Origin: Chloroflexota bacterium
GTDB lineage: Bacteria; Chloroflexota; Anaerolineae; Anaerolineales; UBA11579
Length of the DNA stretch: 64,000 nt
Direction of reading: 5' to 3'
NCBI GenBank assembly: GCA_016191875.1
Contig: JACPVG010000008.1
Location: 62,001-126,000, forward strand
The notes below the pieces were generated by a model, which had not been told where the DNA came from, made no database searches, and saw only the letters and a program-made list of their open reading frames with translations. The translations under genes were made by a program, and so were the position numbers. This document shows, piece by piece, positions 1-8,322 of the stretch. How positions within the stretch are numbered: the first letter of the stretch is position 1; the number at the start of each line of letters is the position of its first letter.

Positions 1-321
1 GCCAAGCAACTGGCAGCCTATGCCGGCTTGAACCCCAGGCAGCGGCAATCGGGCAACCGCCACAAGCGCAGTGCGATCTCCAAGGTGGGCAATGGCAACC
101 TGCGGCGGGCCTTGTACATGCCGGCGCTGGTCGCCAAGCGTCACAATCCGGTCATCCGCGCCTTCTGCCAGCGGTTGGAGGAGAAGGATAAACTGCCGAT
201 GGAGCAGGTGGTGGCCGCCATGCGCAAGCTGCTGCACATCGCCTATGGAGTCATCAAGAATGACACACCCTTTGACCCCCACTGGGAACAAAACCATGAA
301 AAATGGGCGGTTGCCTCTTGA
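1..321 (+). CDS. IS110-family transposase, C-terminal part (5' end outside window)
   Basis: The frame is open from base 1 to a stop at 319-321, so only the last ~106 residues are seen. They match the C-terminal Transposase_20 domain of IS110-type recombinases: a GLNPRQRQSG motif with the Ser believed to be catalytic in this family, then ISKVGNGNLRRALY, a basic stretch ending RHNPVIRAFCQRL, and the closing RKLLHIAYGVIKNDTPFDP. Such enzymes move insertion sequences, and some members use a structured bridge RNA from the element's non-coding end. The N-terminal RuvC-like domain and the left end lie upstream of the window, so it cannot be said whether the gene is intact. The ending at the DP motif followed by a short tail is normal for the family. 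Confidence 0.85.
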   Translation, partial: AKQLAAYAGLNPRQRQSGNRHKRSAISKVGNGNLRRALYMPALVAKRHNPVIRAFCQRLEEKDKLPMEQVVAAMRKLLHIAYGVIKNDTPFDPHWEQNHEKWAVAS

Positions 322-599
322 CTTCCAAGACGGTATCTGGTTGGACAATACCCCGAAAAAGATTTACACGGAATTTACAACCCGCCACGTCACGCAAAGC
401 CGGGGGTGAGGCCCGCTTGACATTTCCACTCCCGCGCTTTCCCTCCCCCACCACCCATGCTATCATTCCCCTTCCGGGGGCTTCGCAGCATATGGCCTTC
501 TCAAAATCGATTGACAAGAGAATCTTTTTGTGCTGCATTGGCTCAAAACAGCAAGATTTTGGGGGTTTTCATTGGTCAGGAAGGCCGGGAACGTAAATG

Positions 600-648
600 G
601 CGTAGGGACAGGTTTAAGGATGCGAAGCATCCCAACCTGTCCCTACGC
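600..648. repeat. Composite palindrome (GTAGGGAC-type repeat)
   Basis: Outer arms of 15 bases (600-614 and 634-648) are exact reverse complements, starting GCGTAGGGACAGG. Inside sits a second perfect 6-bp hairpin, GGATGC-GAA-GCATCC (618-632). The whole 49-bp unit can fold into one long hairpin. GTAGGG(A/G)C-flanked palindromes also occur here at 53854-53881 and inside the MITE-like elements, which suggests a dispersed repeat family rather than a gene-specific terminator. No T-run follows. Confidence 0.75.
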
Positions 649-685
649 GCGACTTTGAGAAAGCCATGTTCGCAGCCTGTCAATC

Positions 686-712
686 CTTTTCATCTGTGTT
701 CATCTGTGGTAA
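686..712 (+). repeat. CATCTGTGTTCATCTGTGG-type interspersed repeat
   Basis: The sequence contains CATCTGTG twice in tandem, ending CTGTGGTAAA. A close relative in the opposite orientation lies at 62523-62543, and a looser one (CTCTGCGACTCTGTACC then CTCTGTGGTT) at 60972-60998. None is coding. They look like members of one short intergenic family. Confidence 0.55.
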
Positions 713-791
713 ACCTTTCGTTCTTCTTTGCGCACTTGCGTGAGCTGCCTTTGCCCGCCCCCTCATCCCCGCCCTGTGTGGAGTTCGTCCA

Positions 792-847
792 GAGTTCGGC
801 TCCTGCCCGAACTCCGAACTCCAAATCGTGCGGCATTGCCGCACGAT
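792..847. repeat. Two adjacent perfect inverted repeats
   Basis: GAGTTCGG at 792-799 pairs with CCGAACTC at 807-814. Directly after, ATCGTGCGGC at 825-834 pairs with GCCGCACGAT at 838-847 around a 3-base ATT loop. No T-tract follows either hairpin and no gene ends nearby, so they are recorded as repeat-like palindromes. Confidence 0.6.
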
Positions 848-1066
848 CATGGTACATCGCCCCTAAAATGACGCAGCAAACCTCCAAAATGGTACACGTT
901 TTGCCGCTTTTGGTACACTTTCTCGGAGGGGGGAGGGGGGTTTTGTACCATTTTCCCATCTGGCCCGCGCCAGCCCCCACCCCCCGACCCCGCCCTCGTA
1001 GGGGACGGGCGGAGTTGCTTTGTAACTCATCCCGTCCCGCCGCCGCCCGCGCCGCCGGCGTTCCCA

Positions 1067-1147
1067 GGGACATGAGGGACATTCACGTCCCGCCAGGGGC
1101 ATGCCAGGGACATGAAAAGGACATCAAAGGGACATGCGAGGGACATG
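1067..1147 (+). repeat. GGGACATG short-repeat cluster
   Basis: The octamer GGGACATG occurs at 1067-1074, 1107-1114, 1129-1136 and 1140-1147, with degenerate AGGACAT and GGGGCATG units between. Spacing is irregular (40, 22 and 11 bases between starts), unlike a CRISPR array or a simple tandem repeat. No reading frame with a start and ribosome site uses it. Confidence 0.65.
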
Positions 1148-1240
1148 GAAAGGACAGAATTGTTAACAGGTGTGTCGCGCAATGTCCCATTGTCCCTTAC
1201 ATCCAGCAGAAAGGAGGTGGGGCGTGTCGTCGCCAGTCTC

Positions 1241-1303
1241 CAATCAGCAATCAACAATCAGCAATCAACAATCTGCAATTTGCAATTTGCAATTTGCAAT
1301 CCG
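1241..1303 (+). repeat. AT-rich CAATCA / CAATTTG low-complexity tract
   Basis: A 14-base unit (CAATCAGCAATCAA) is repeated in tandem, followed by three copies of GCAATTT. The tract stands out sharply from the GC-rich surroundings. Related fragments occur at 8219-8262, 31870-31895, 41940-41972 and 43993-44010, all intergenic. Confidence 0.6.
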
Positions 1304-1419
1304 TGCCCCTTTCCCCTTGTTCCCTTGTCCCCTTATCCGCCTTCCCACCCCGTAGTCCTTCCGTAACATTTGCACGCGACAATACCACGCTATAATTCCA
1401 ATAGGATTGTGGAGGACGT

Positions 1420-2061
1420 ATGCTCGAGAACATGTTTGGCCGCCGTGAAGATGAAGAGCGCATCAAAAAGGAGGGCCGCCTGCCGCCCGGCCAGTCGCTC
1501 ACCCAAAAGTTCCCGGTGCTGCACTACGGCCCGGTGCCGCCCTTCAACCCCGCCACATGGACTTTGAAGCTCCACGGCGAGGTCGAGGAGCCGGTCACCT
1601 GGACCTGGGACCAGTTCAACCAACTGCCGCGTACCGGCGTCAAGATGGACATCCACTGCGTCACCCGCTGGAGCAAGTTCGATACGCTCTGGGAAGGCGT
1701 CTCCCTGCGCACGCTGGTCGACCAGGGCCTGATCAAACTCAAGCCGGCCGCCCGGCACGTCATCCAACACGCCGAATACGGCTTCACTGTCAACATCCCG
1801 CTCGAGGTCGCCCTGGCCGAGAACTTCCTGCTCGCCACCCACTTCGAGGGCGAACCCATCAGCCCGGAGCACGGCTACCCGCTGCGCGGCGTGGTGGGCT
1901 ACATCCCCGCCCGCGAAGACCTGCCCACGCCCTACCTGTGGAAGGGCGCCAAATGGCTGCGCGGCCTGGAGTTCAAGGCCGAAGACCAGCTGGGTTTCTG
2001 GGAGCAGGCCGGTTACCACAACGAGGCCGACGTCTGGAAGGAACAGCGCTTTGCCAGATAG
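1420..2061 (+). CDS. Sulfite-oxidase-like molybdopterin oxidoreductase, cytoplasmic
   Basis: The protein has 213 residues, the usual size of the short sulfite-oxidase-like family (YuiH/MsrP fold). The molybdenum-pterin domain starts near residue 30. The HCVTRWS motif supplies Cys80, the expected thiolate ligand of the molybdenum. The segment PLRGVVGYIPAR and the WLRGLEF ending are also family-like. There is no Tat or Sec signal and no heme domain, so unlike periplasmic MsrP it should act in the cytoplasm; its electron partner is unknown. The ATG is preceded by GGAGG (1411-1415) and a TATAAT box at 1391-1396. A response regulator follows after 15 bases, so the two are probably co-transcribed. 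Substrate cannot be inferred. Confidence 0.88.
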   Translation: MLENMFGRREDEERIKKEGRLPPGQSLTQKFPVLHYGPVPPFNPATWTLKLHGEVEEPVTWTWDQFNQLPRTGVKMDIHCVTRWSKFDTLWEGVSLRTLVDQGLIKLKPAARHVIQHAEYGFTVNIPLEVALAENFLLATHFEGEPISPEHGYPLRGVVGYIPAREDLPTPYLWKGAKWLRGLEFKAEDQLGFWEQAGYHNEADVWKEQRFAR

Positions 2062-2076
2062 GCCATAAGGAGAAGA

Positions 2077-2445
2077 ATGGCCGCCCGCATCCTGGTCATC
2101 GAAGACAACGAAGACAACCTCCAACTGGTGCGCTTCTTTCTGGAGCGCCTGGGGCATAGCGTGCTGGCAGCCTACGACGGCCTGACCGGGATGGAAGCCG
2201 CCCGCGTCGAACAACCTGACCTGATTCTGCTGGATATGGGCATCCCGGAGATCGACGGCTGGGAACTGGCCGGCCGGCTCAAAGAAGACCCTGAGACGAA
2301 AGACATCCCGCTGGTGGCGCTTACGGCCTATACCCTGCCCGGCGACAAGCGCCGCGCCCTGCAAAGCGGCTGCGATGGCTACATCACCAAGCCCATCAAC
2401 GTGGCCGGCTTCGGCGACGAGATCGGCCGCTTCCTGAAGAAATAA
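2077..2445 (+). CDS. Single-domain response regulator (CheY-like receiver)
   Basis: The protein has 122 residues and is a receiver domain only. The acidic pair is Glu9-Asp10, the phospho-acceptor Asp53 sits in LILLDMGIP, the switch Thr83 is in LVALTA, and Lys105 is in the YITKPI loop. There is no output domain, so it must act through a protein partner or as a phosphate relay. No histidine kinase is in the window. An AAGGAGAAG ribosome site lies before the ATG. It sits 15 bases behind the molybdoenzyme gene, probably in the same transcript; a functional link between them is only a guess. Confidence 0.92.
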   Translation: MAARILVIEDNEDNLQLVRFFLERLGHSVLAAYDGLTGMEAARVEQPDLILLDMGIPEIDGWELAGRLKEDPETKDIPLVALTAYTLPGDKRRALQSGCDGYITKPINVAGFGDEIGRFLKK

Positions 2446-2477
2446 CAAATCGGGGCGGGCCTATAAGCCCGCGGCTT

Positions 2478-3692
2478 TCAGGGCGCGTAGATGCGCGTCT
2501 CCGGTTTGAAGGCCGCCCACGAGAACCAGAAATGGTTGATGGCCGTGGCGACCGGCGCGAGGCGCCCCCCCGCCAGCGGCCCGCCGACGGCCAGCCCGAC
2601 CGAATTCCAGACCGAGCCGGTCTGGTCATCCACGAAACCATCCGCCGTCGCCGAAAATGTGAGCGCCTGGCCTTCCACCACCGCCGAGAAGGCCACGGCC
2701 GCGCCCACCTTGCGCCCGGCCGCCACGCTGCCGGCGTCCAGCGGCGAAACCGCGCCCGCCTGCCAGAACACCGCCACCGGCAGGCCGCCGACCGTGTCGT
2801 TCACCACGCCCAGTTCGGCCAGCAGGTCGTACGGATAGGCCACCGCCTCCCCGCCCAATTCCACGGTCAGGACGCGCGCCATCGGTGGCAGCGGGCCGGG
2901 CGTTTCCGGCCCGCGATACAGGAAAGGGCTGGCGTTGATGTCGTCGTAACCGGCGTACGGGTTGCGGCCGTAATCGCGGGCGTAGCCGGTTTCGCGCGAA
3001 AGCACCCGCCCTTCCGGGAAGGCGTCCTTGAATTCCTGCCACGAGATGATGGCCGCCGGGTGGAACGCCAACCGGTCGCCGGTGCGCTCGCCGGCGATGG
3101 CCTCGCCGGTGGCCTGCTGCCACCAGGACTCGGTCAGGCGGTCGTACATGATCAGGTTGCTGAAGCGCAGGCGGCCGGTGGTGCCGAAGGTGGTCGGCTC
3201 GCCGTTCACCACGCGCTGGAAGGCGATGGCCGTATTGCACAGCGGGCAGAAAGTGACCACCAGCGGCACGCCGCCCACCGTGTCGTTGACGATCTCGTGC
3301 CACATCAGGATCTGAATCGGGTAGGCTTTGGCCTCGCCGTTTGCTTCGACCAGGATGACCGGCTCGGAGGGTCTCAGCCAGGTATCGACTTCGGAAATAA
3401 GGATGAAGACCGGGTTGTCGATGGCCGGGATGCCGTCCTTGGGCGGCCCGCCGGAGAGGATCTCGGAATAGGGCACGCTATGGCGGGTGAAATCGGTGCT
3501 GAATTCCCGCGCCGCGCCGGCGGGCGGCGCGGCGCTCAGGTCGCGGGTGGGCGTGGGCAGGGCGGTCGCGGTCGCGGCGCTGGCGGTGGATTCAGGTTCG
3601 GTTGGCGCGCTCGCGGGAGGCGCGGCGACGGCTTGCCCGCAGGCCGTCGCGGTGAGCAGGAGCAGGAGGCTAAATTCCCGGCGGAAGGTCAT
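2478..3692 (-). CDS. DUF3179 domain-containing lipoprotein
   Basis: The protein has 404 residues. The N-terminus has a short basic region, a Leu-rich segment and a Cys near residue 18 (TATACG), consistent with a lipoprotein signal. A Pro/Thr/Ser-rich spacer follows to about residue 65. The rest matches DUF3179: the conserved WHEIVNDTVGGVPLVVTFCPLCNT block with a C-P-x-C motif, then TGRLRFSNLIMYDR and the ESWWQQATGEAIAG segment. Function of the family is unknown; the Cys pair suggests metal or redox chemistry at the cell surface. It is convergent with the response regulator and divergent from the esterase gene at 3744. Confidence 0.88.
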   Translation of the reverse strand: MTFRREFSLLLLLTATACGQAVAAPPASAPTEPESTASAATATALPTPTRDLSAAPPAGAAREFSTDFTRHSVPYSEILSGGPPKDGIPAIDNPVFILISEVDTWLRPSEPVILVEANGEAKAYPIQILMWHEIVNDTVGGVPLVVTFCPLCNTAIAFQRVVNGEPTTFGTTGRLRFSNLIMYDRLTESWWQQATGEAIAGERTGDRLAFHPAAIISWQEFKDAFPEGRVLSRETGYARDYGRNPYAGYDDINASPFLYRGPETPGPLPPMARVLTVELGGEAVAYPYDLLAELGVVNDTVGGLPVAVFWQAGAVSPLDAGSVAAGRKVGAAVAFSAVVEGQALTFSATADGFVDDQTGSVWNSVGLAVGGPLAGGRLAPVATAINHFWFSWAAFKPETRIYAP

Positions 3693-3731
3693 GCCGTTTT
3701 GACCCTCCGGAGGGACAATCTCTTACCGCGC

Positions 3732-3737
3732 TATAAT
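3732..3737 (+). promoter_or_regulatory. -10 box for a probably leaderless mRNA
   Basis: TATAAT ends 6 bases before the GTG start at 3744, so transcription should begin at or next to the start codon. No ribosome site precedes the GTG. No clear -35 is visible at the usual distance. Confidence 0.6.
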
Positions 3738-3743
3738 CGCCGC

Positions 3744-4642
3744 GTGAATCGCCTGCGCCACATCACCCTGCTGGGCCTGGCGGGCCTGCTGGCGGCGTGC
3801 GCCCCGGCCGCGCCTGCGCCCACGCTGGCCGCTGCCCCATCGCCGACCCAAACAGTGGCCTTCAACCCCCTGTCCCTCTCTTCAACTCCCACCCCTGCCG
3901 CTGAGCCGCCCCTCACTCCCACGTCGCCCGCCTGCCGGGCGGAAGGCGGGCAGGTGCTCGCCGACTTCATCCCCAGCGACCTCCTTCCCCAGCCGCTGGA
4001 GTTTCGCCTTTATCTGCCGCCCTGCTACGATATGGAGACCGGCCGCCGCTATCCGGTGCTGTATCTGGTGCACGGTCAGTCTTACAACCAGGACCAGTGG
4101 GACCGGCTGGGCGCCGACGAGACCGCCGACCGGTTGGCGGCCAGCGGCGGCCTGCCGCCCTTCATCATCGTTATGCCGCGCGACCGGGTGTGGACCCAGC
4201 CGAGCGAAGACAACTTTGGGCAGGCGCTGGTGCAGGAGTTGATTCCCTACATCGACGAGACCTACCGCACCTGCCCGGAGCGCGCCTGCCGCGCCATCGG
4301 CGGGCTCTCGCGCGGCGCGGCCTGGGCGCTGCACCTCGGCCTGAGCGAGTGGGAGGCATTCGGCGCGCTCGGTTTGCACAGCCTGCCGGTGTTCTGGGAC
4401 GACGTTCCGCACCTGCGCCGCTGGCTGGAGGCCATCCCGCCCGAAGACCTGCCGCGCATCTACCTGGACGTGGGCGAACGCGACCGGGACGAGATCAAGG
4501 AATCCACTTTCTGGTTCCGCGACCTGCTGGACGAACTCGGCATCCCGCACGAATATACGCTGTTCTCCGGCTACCACGACGAAGAGTATTGGGCCAGCCA
4601 CATGGAGCAGTACCTGCGCTTCTACGCCGCAGGCTGGCAGGA

Positions 4643-4646
<4 letters not shown>
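3744..4646 (+). CDS. Secreted alpha/beta-hydrolase, esterase D-like lipoprotein
   Basis: The protein has 300 residues when started at the GTG at 3744. The N-terminus is a lipoprotein signal (LLGLAGLLAAC, Cys near residue 16) followed by an Ala/Pro/Thr linker to ~60. The catalytic domain has the oxyanion region YLVHGQSYNQDQW, the nucleophile elbow GGLSRGAAW with Ser in G-x-S-x-G, and the late DVGERD and GYHDEEYW segments as likely Asp and His sites. This is the putative-esterase (EstA/YbbA-like) fold. The start was chosen because it opens the lipoprotein signal and lies just behind a TATAAT box; longer versions read through the antisense of the DUF3179 gene. Its stop overlaps the next start as ATGA. 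Confidence 0.85.
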
Positions 4647-5674
<1,028 letters not shown>

Positions 5675-5675
5675 A

Positions 5676-5700
5676 CGAGACGGCCTGCGGGCCGTCTCGA
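5676..5700 (+). terminator. Hairpin terminator after the ABC gene
   Basis: A 10-bp perfect stem (CGAGACGGCC at 5676-5685, GGCCGTCTCG at 5690-5699) with a 4-base loop begins 1 base after the stop. The following T-run is weak (ATTGG), so termination may be partial. It also faces the end of the minus-strand gene at 5726. Confidence 0.6.
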
Positions 5701-5725
5701 TTGGCAAATCGCTTGTGCAGGTCGC

Positions 5726-5902
5726 TCAGAACCCGGCGGAGTTGAGGAACTCCATCACATAATCGCCGCCGTACCAGGCCGCGACGGCCAGCGTGCAGCA
5801 GCAACATAGCAGCACCAGTACGCCCCCGCCGATGATCAGCATGCGGCGGCGGCCGTCTTGCGCAGGGGGCATTTGATCAGGAGTGATAAATTCATCGTTC
5901 AT
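5726..5902 (-). CDS. 58-residue single-span membrane protein
   Basis: A strong GAGGAGG ribosome site lies 7-13 bases before the ATG. The product starts MNDEFITPDQ, has a basic DGRRR turn at 16-20, then one hydrophobic span (~21-42) containing four consecutive Cys residues (33-36), and a short outer tail ending NSAGF. The Cys run inside a membrane span is odd and could be lipidated or bind metal; nothing supports either yet. No family is recognised. It lies in a minus-strand cluster with two other small membrane proteins (6006-6956). Confidence 0.7.
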   Translation of the reverse strand: MNDEFITPDQMPPAQDGRRRMLIIGGGVLVLLCCCCTLAVAAWYGGDYVMEFLNSAGF

Positions 5903-5928
5903 GATTGTTTCCTCCTCGCAGTAGGGTT

Positions 5929-6007
5929 AAGTAGCCTGAAGGCTTTCCAAGAGCGAGCATGCCGAATATTGAAACGCTCCTTGTAAAGAAACCCTGATGG
6001 GCTACTT
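5929..6007. other. Structured intergenic segment with nested inverted repeats
   Basis: AAGTAGCC (5929-5936) is the reverse complement of GGCTACTT (6000-6007), and inside it GAGCG (5951-5955) pairs with CGCTC (5975-5979). On the minus strand the structure begins at the stop of the DUF4190 gene and ends just before the leader of the 58-residue gene, where an attenuating or processing hairpin would be expected. No T-run is seen. Confidence 0.4.
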
Positions 6008-6338
6008 AGAAGCCCAGCAGCGGGGCGATGAACTGGAAGTCGCCGAAGATGGGAATCAGGCACAGCGGGGCGACGGCGAAGAGCAGTGCGGCACAGATGC
6101 CCAGCGCCGCCAGCCCGATGGAGGCGTAGCCCAGAATCAGGCCGACCGTCGCCATGCCGTCACCGCCCAGCATGCCGTTGCTCTCGCGGATCTCTTTCTT
6201 TGCCATGTGGCCGGTGATCACCGCTACAATCGAGCCGATGAGCGGGACGAGCGACCAGCCGGCGATGCCAGCGATGAGGCTGACCATCGCCAGTGTGCTG
6301 TTCTGGACGGGCGGCGTCTGGTAGGGTTGGTTTGTCAT
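6006..6338 (-). CDS. DUF4190 domain-containing membrane protein
   Basis: The protein has 110 residues. A short N-terminal QPYQTPPVQNS tail precedes two hydrophobic spans (~16-42 and ~64-98) separated by a polar HMAKKEIRESNG loop. This is the typical DUF4190 hairpin, in which the loop motif GH-x-A-x-x-x-I is conserved. Role unknown. An AGGAGACCCC region precedes the ATG. It lies 9 bases behind the DUF4126 gene and is almost surely in one transcript with it. Confidence 0.82.
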   Translation of the reverse strand: MTNQPYQTPPVQNSTLAMVSLIAGIAGWSLVPLIGSIVAVITGHMAKKEIRESNGMLGGDGMATVGLILGYASIGLAALGICAALLFAVAPLCLIPIFGDFQFIAPLLGF

Positions 6339-6347
6339 TGGGGTCTC

Positions 6348-6956
6348 CTATGTGTGGTCAGGCGTTATGGTCTGTTCTTGTTTACGCATTTCGCGCCGCC
6401 ACAGCCACCAGATCAGCCAGGCGACGAACAGCGCAGTGAGCGCGCCGATGAAGATGGGGATGAGCAGGGCGAGAATCGAGAGAAACGTCGCCAGGATGTC
6501 TTCAGCGATGCTGACGAACACGTTGCCGGCCCCGCCAGTGGTGGCGGTGACGGCCGGGCGCAGCGCGCCAGCCTTGGCCACGTGCACCGTCCCGGCGATG
6601 AGCAGCCCGGCGGCCAGCGAGATGACCGGGTGGATGTCGGTGACCACCTGGGCGCTGGCGGCAAAGGCCACCGCCCCCGCCACCGGGCGGATGAAGGTCT
6701 GGATGACGTCGTTAGCATGGTTGACGGCCGGGACCTTATCGGCGAAGAACTCGATCAGTGAAAGGAAGATCAACAGGCTGATGATCCAGCCGTTCTCCAG
6801 CGTATTGTAGGGCGTTTGCAGGTTGAGCACGTTCCAGCCGAACACGCCCGACAGGCGCGAAACGATGGCGATGACCAGCAGCGGCACGTAGGCGTTCAGG
6901 CCGGCGCTGGCCGAAAGGCCAAACGCCGAGAAAATTCCAGTGAGTAGTTCAGTCAT
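6348..6956 (-). CDS. DUF4126 domain-containing membrane protein
   Basis: The protein has 202 residues with five or six hydrophobic spans. The N-terminus FGLSASAGLNAYVPLL and the central VPAVNHANDVIQTFIRPVAGA are characteristic of DUF4126, and GLLIAGTVHVAKAGALRPAVTATTGG matches its conserved glycine-rich stretch. Function is unknown. It is first in the minus-strand cluster leading to the DUF4190 gene; a GGAGG lies upstream of the ATG. Confidence 0.82.
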   Translation of the reverse strand: MTELLTGIFSAFGLSASAGLNAYVPLLVIAIVSRLSGVFGWNVLNLQTPYNTLENGWIISLLIFLSLIEFFADKVPAVNHANDVIQTFIRPVAGAVAFAASAQVVTDIHPVISLAAGLLIAGTVHVAKAGALRPAVTATTGGAGNVFVSIAEDILATFLSILALLIPIFIGALTALFVAWLIWWLWRREMRKQEQTITPDHT

Positions 6957-7097
6957 GGTAGCCTACCTCCATATACGATTACCTTTAATACGCAGGGCGG
7001 ATGCCTGCGTTGCACGCCGCGGAGGGTTGGTTCTATTCTATCATTGGCGCAGGGTTGTCAATTGACGAGTTGCGGCCCGATCGGACCGCGCGCCCTT

Positions 7098-7135
7098 CGG
7101 CTAAAGTCTCGACTCCTGAGTGAAGGGCTCAGGAC
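7098..7135. repeat. Short dispersed repeat with inverted arms
   Basis: The 23-base segment 7098-7120 (CGGCTAAAGTCTCGACTCC...) matches 44018-44040 at 20 of 23 positions. Here it runs into an inverted repeat (TCCTGAG / CTCAGGA, 7 bp) that overlaps the stop of the 7129 gene and may help end that transcript from the opposite side. Confidence 0.45.
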
Positions 7136-8160
7136 AGGCCCGCCATCAAGGCACGGCGCAGGGCGTCCAGCACCTGCAGGCCGGTGAGGTTACGCATCGC
7201 CCAGCCGGTGAGGATCTCGCCGCGGTAATCGAACCGCCCCGGCGCGCCCTGAGTGAGGTGGAAGCGGTCCGCGTACAGGCCCTGGTCGGGCAGGTCCTGC
7301 AGGCTGGCCCAGTAGTTCCACAGCGGCAGTTCGTAGGCGCGGGCCGTCTCCACGATGGTGCGGTTGATGCTGTGATCGCCCTCCAGGTTGTTGGCCTTGG
7401 TCGCCAGCACCGGGATGACCGCCTGCGAGAGCGTGTACTGGACGATCCGCTCCAGGTTCACCCGGTAGCCCTCGGCGTCGCCGTTCCAGTTTTCTTCCAG
7501 ACTGATGAGCGCGATGGATGCGCGGCTGATGCGCAGTTCGCAGGCCAGCGGGCCCTCGCCGGAGGCGCAGGCGGACGGGTCGGCCCACAGTGGAGAAAAC
7601 ACCGCCGCCACGTTCTGGCCGCCCTGGGCGGCCAGGCCGCCGCCGAATGAACCTTTGAACCAGTCGATGGTGTCCTGGAGGTGGGCGTAGCCCTCGCCAA
7701 GATAGTAGTTGATGTCCGGCGCGCCGTCGAACTCGGTGAAGAAATAGGTCGGGATGCTCTGGCAGTCGCCGATGACCGAGAAGCGGCGCGGGGCGCGCCC
7801 CTGCGCCAGGCCGATCTCGAACACGCGGCGTATGCGCTCGCTCACGCTCTCCGGGAAGACGGGCAGGGACTTCCAGCCTTCCGGCGGCAGCGGGTCAAGC
7901 GCCAGCGGTTGGGTCAGGGCCGCCAGGTCCGGGGCGGGCGTGGGAGTCTGGGCGGGGGCGGTCGGCGGAACGCTGGTGGGCGGCCGCGTGGCCGGCGCGC
8001 TGGTGGGTTCCAGCGCCTGCGTGGGGATGGGTGGCGCGGTGACCGGGCCGCCTGCGGTCGTCTCCGGGGCGCAGCCAGCCAACAGGGCCGCGCCGCTCAG
8101 GCCAAGCACTTTGAGGAGTTCGCGGCGGGTGAGGCCGCCGGGGGAGTTCTTAGGGGTCAT
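7129..8160 (-). CDS. Tat-exported lipoprotein with SGNH-hydrolase-like domain
   Basis: The protein has 343 residues. The N-terminus has a twin-arginine signal (TRRELLKVLGLSG) ending in a lipobox (LLAGC), so it should be folded before export and lipid-anchored. A Thr/Pro-rich linker runs to ~80. The globular part has RFSVIGDCQS, which fits block I of SGNH/GDSL hydrolases with Ser shifted in a GD-x-x-S arrangement, and ADRFHLT near the C-terminus, which fits the Asp-x-x-His block V. SPLWADP and LISLEENWNGD lie between. Assignment to SGNH rests on these motifs only, and the substrate is unknown. It is divergent from the first DUF3048 gene. Confidence 0.65.
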   Translation of the reverse strand: MTPKNSPGGLTRRELLKVLGLSGAALLAGCAPETTAGGPVTAPPIPTQALEPTSAPATRPPTSVPPTAPAQTPTPAPDLAALTQPLALDPLPPEGWKSLPVFPESVSERIRRVFEIGLAQGRAPRRFSVIGDCQSIPTYFFTEFDGAPDINYYLGEGYAHLQDTIDWFKGSFGGGLAAQGGQNVAAVFSPLWADPSACASGEGPLACELRISRASIALISLEENWNGDAEGYRVNLERIVQYTLSQAVIPVLATKANNLEGDHSINRTIVETARAYELPLWNYWASLQDLPDQGLYADRFHLTQGAPGRFDYRGEILTGWAMRNLTGLQVLDALRRALMAGLS

Positions 8161-8218
8161 GCGTTACCTCGATGATCCAAGACAGTTAAGATAGCGGGTG
8201 TAGTATAGTAGCGATTCG

Positions 8219-8262
8219 GATGATTGGTAAAGCGGCAATTGGTAAATGGTAACTGGCAATCG
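8219..8262 (+). repeat. AT-rich GCAATTGGTAA-type low-complexity tract
   Basis: Irregular copies of (G)GCAATTGGTAAATGGTAACTGGCAAT fill the space between the divergent Tat lipoprotein and DUF3048 genes. They resemble the tracts at 1241 and 41940 in composition and motif. A TATAGT box lies just upstream (about 8200-8206). Confidence 0.45.
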
Positions 8263-8322
8263 GTTCCCTTCTGCTTCCTGCTGCCCGCTATCGGCTGTCT
8301 GCTCCCTGCCGGGTAAGACGCG

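Larger units (their letters stand above)
322..1419. other. 1.1-kb intergenic region rich in palindromes and short repeats
   Basis: No convincing gene lies between the transposase stop and the molybdoenzyme start. The open frames here have no ribosome binding site, read through repeats, and show low-complexity translations. The region holds a composite palindrome (600-648), a CATCTGTG-type repeat (686-712), two further inverted repeats (792-814 and 825-847), four GGGACATG octamers (1067-1147) and an AT-rich CAATCA/CAATTTG tract (1241-1303). A TATAAT box at 1391-1396 with TTGCAC at 1370-1375 (15-base spacer) probably drives the gene at 1420. The first part may contain the right end of the IS110 element, whose border cannot be defined from one copy. 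Confidence 0.7.

Noticed and set aside
1067-1147. GGGACATG cluster as a CRISPR-like array
   Set aside because: Spacing is irregular, the repeats are only 8 bases, no spacers of even length, and no cas gene is present.
457-1395. 312-residue open frame across the repeat cluster
   Set aside because: No ribosome site. The translation runs through palindromes, the GGGACATG cluster and the CAATCA tract, and its composition is unlike a protein.
1390-2448. 352-residue minus-strand open frame opposite the molybdoenzyme and response regulator
   Set aside because: Shadow frame of two well-supported plus-strand genes, with a translation typical of GC-rich antisense.
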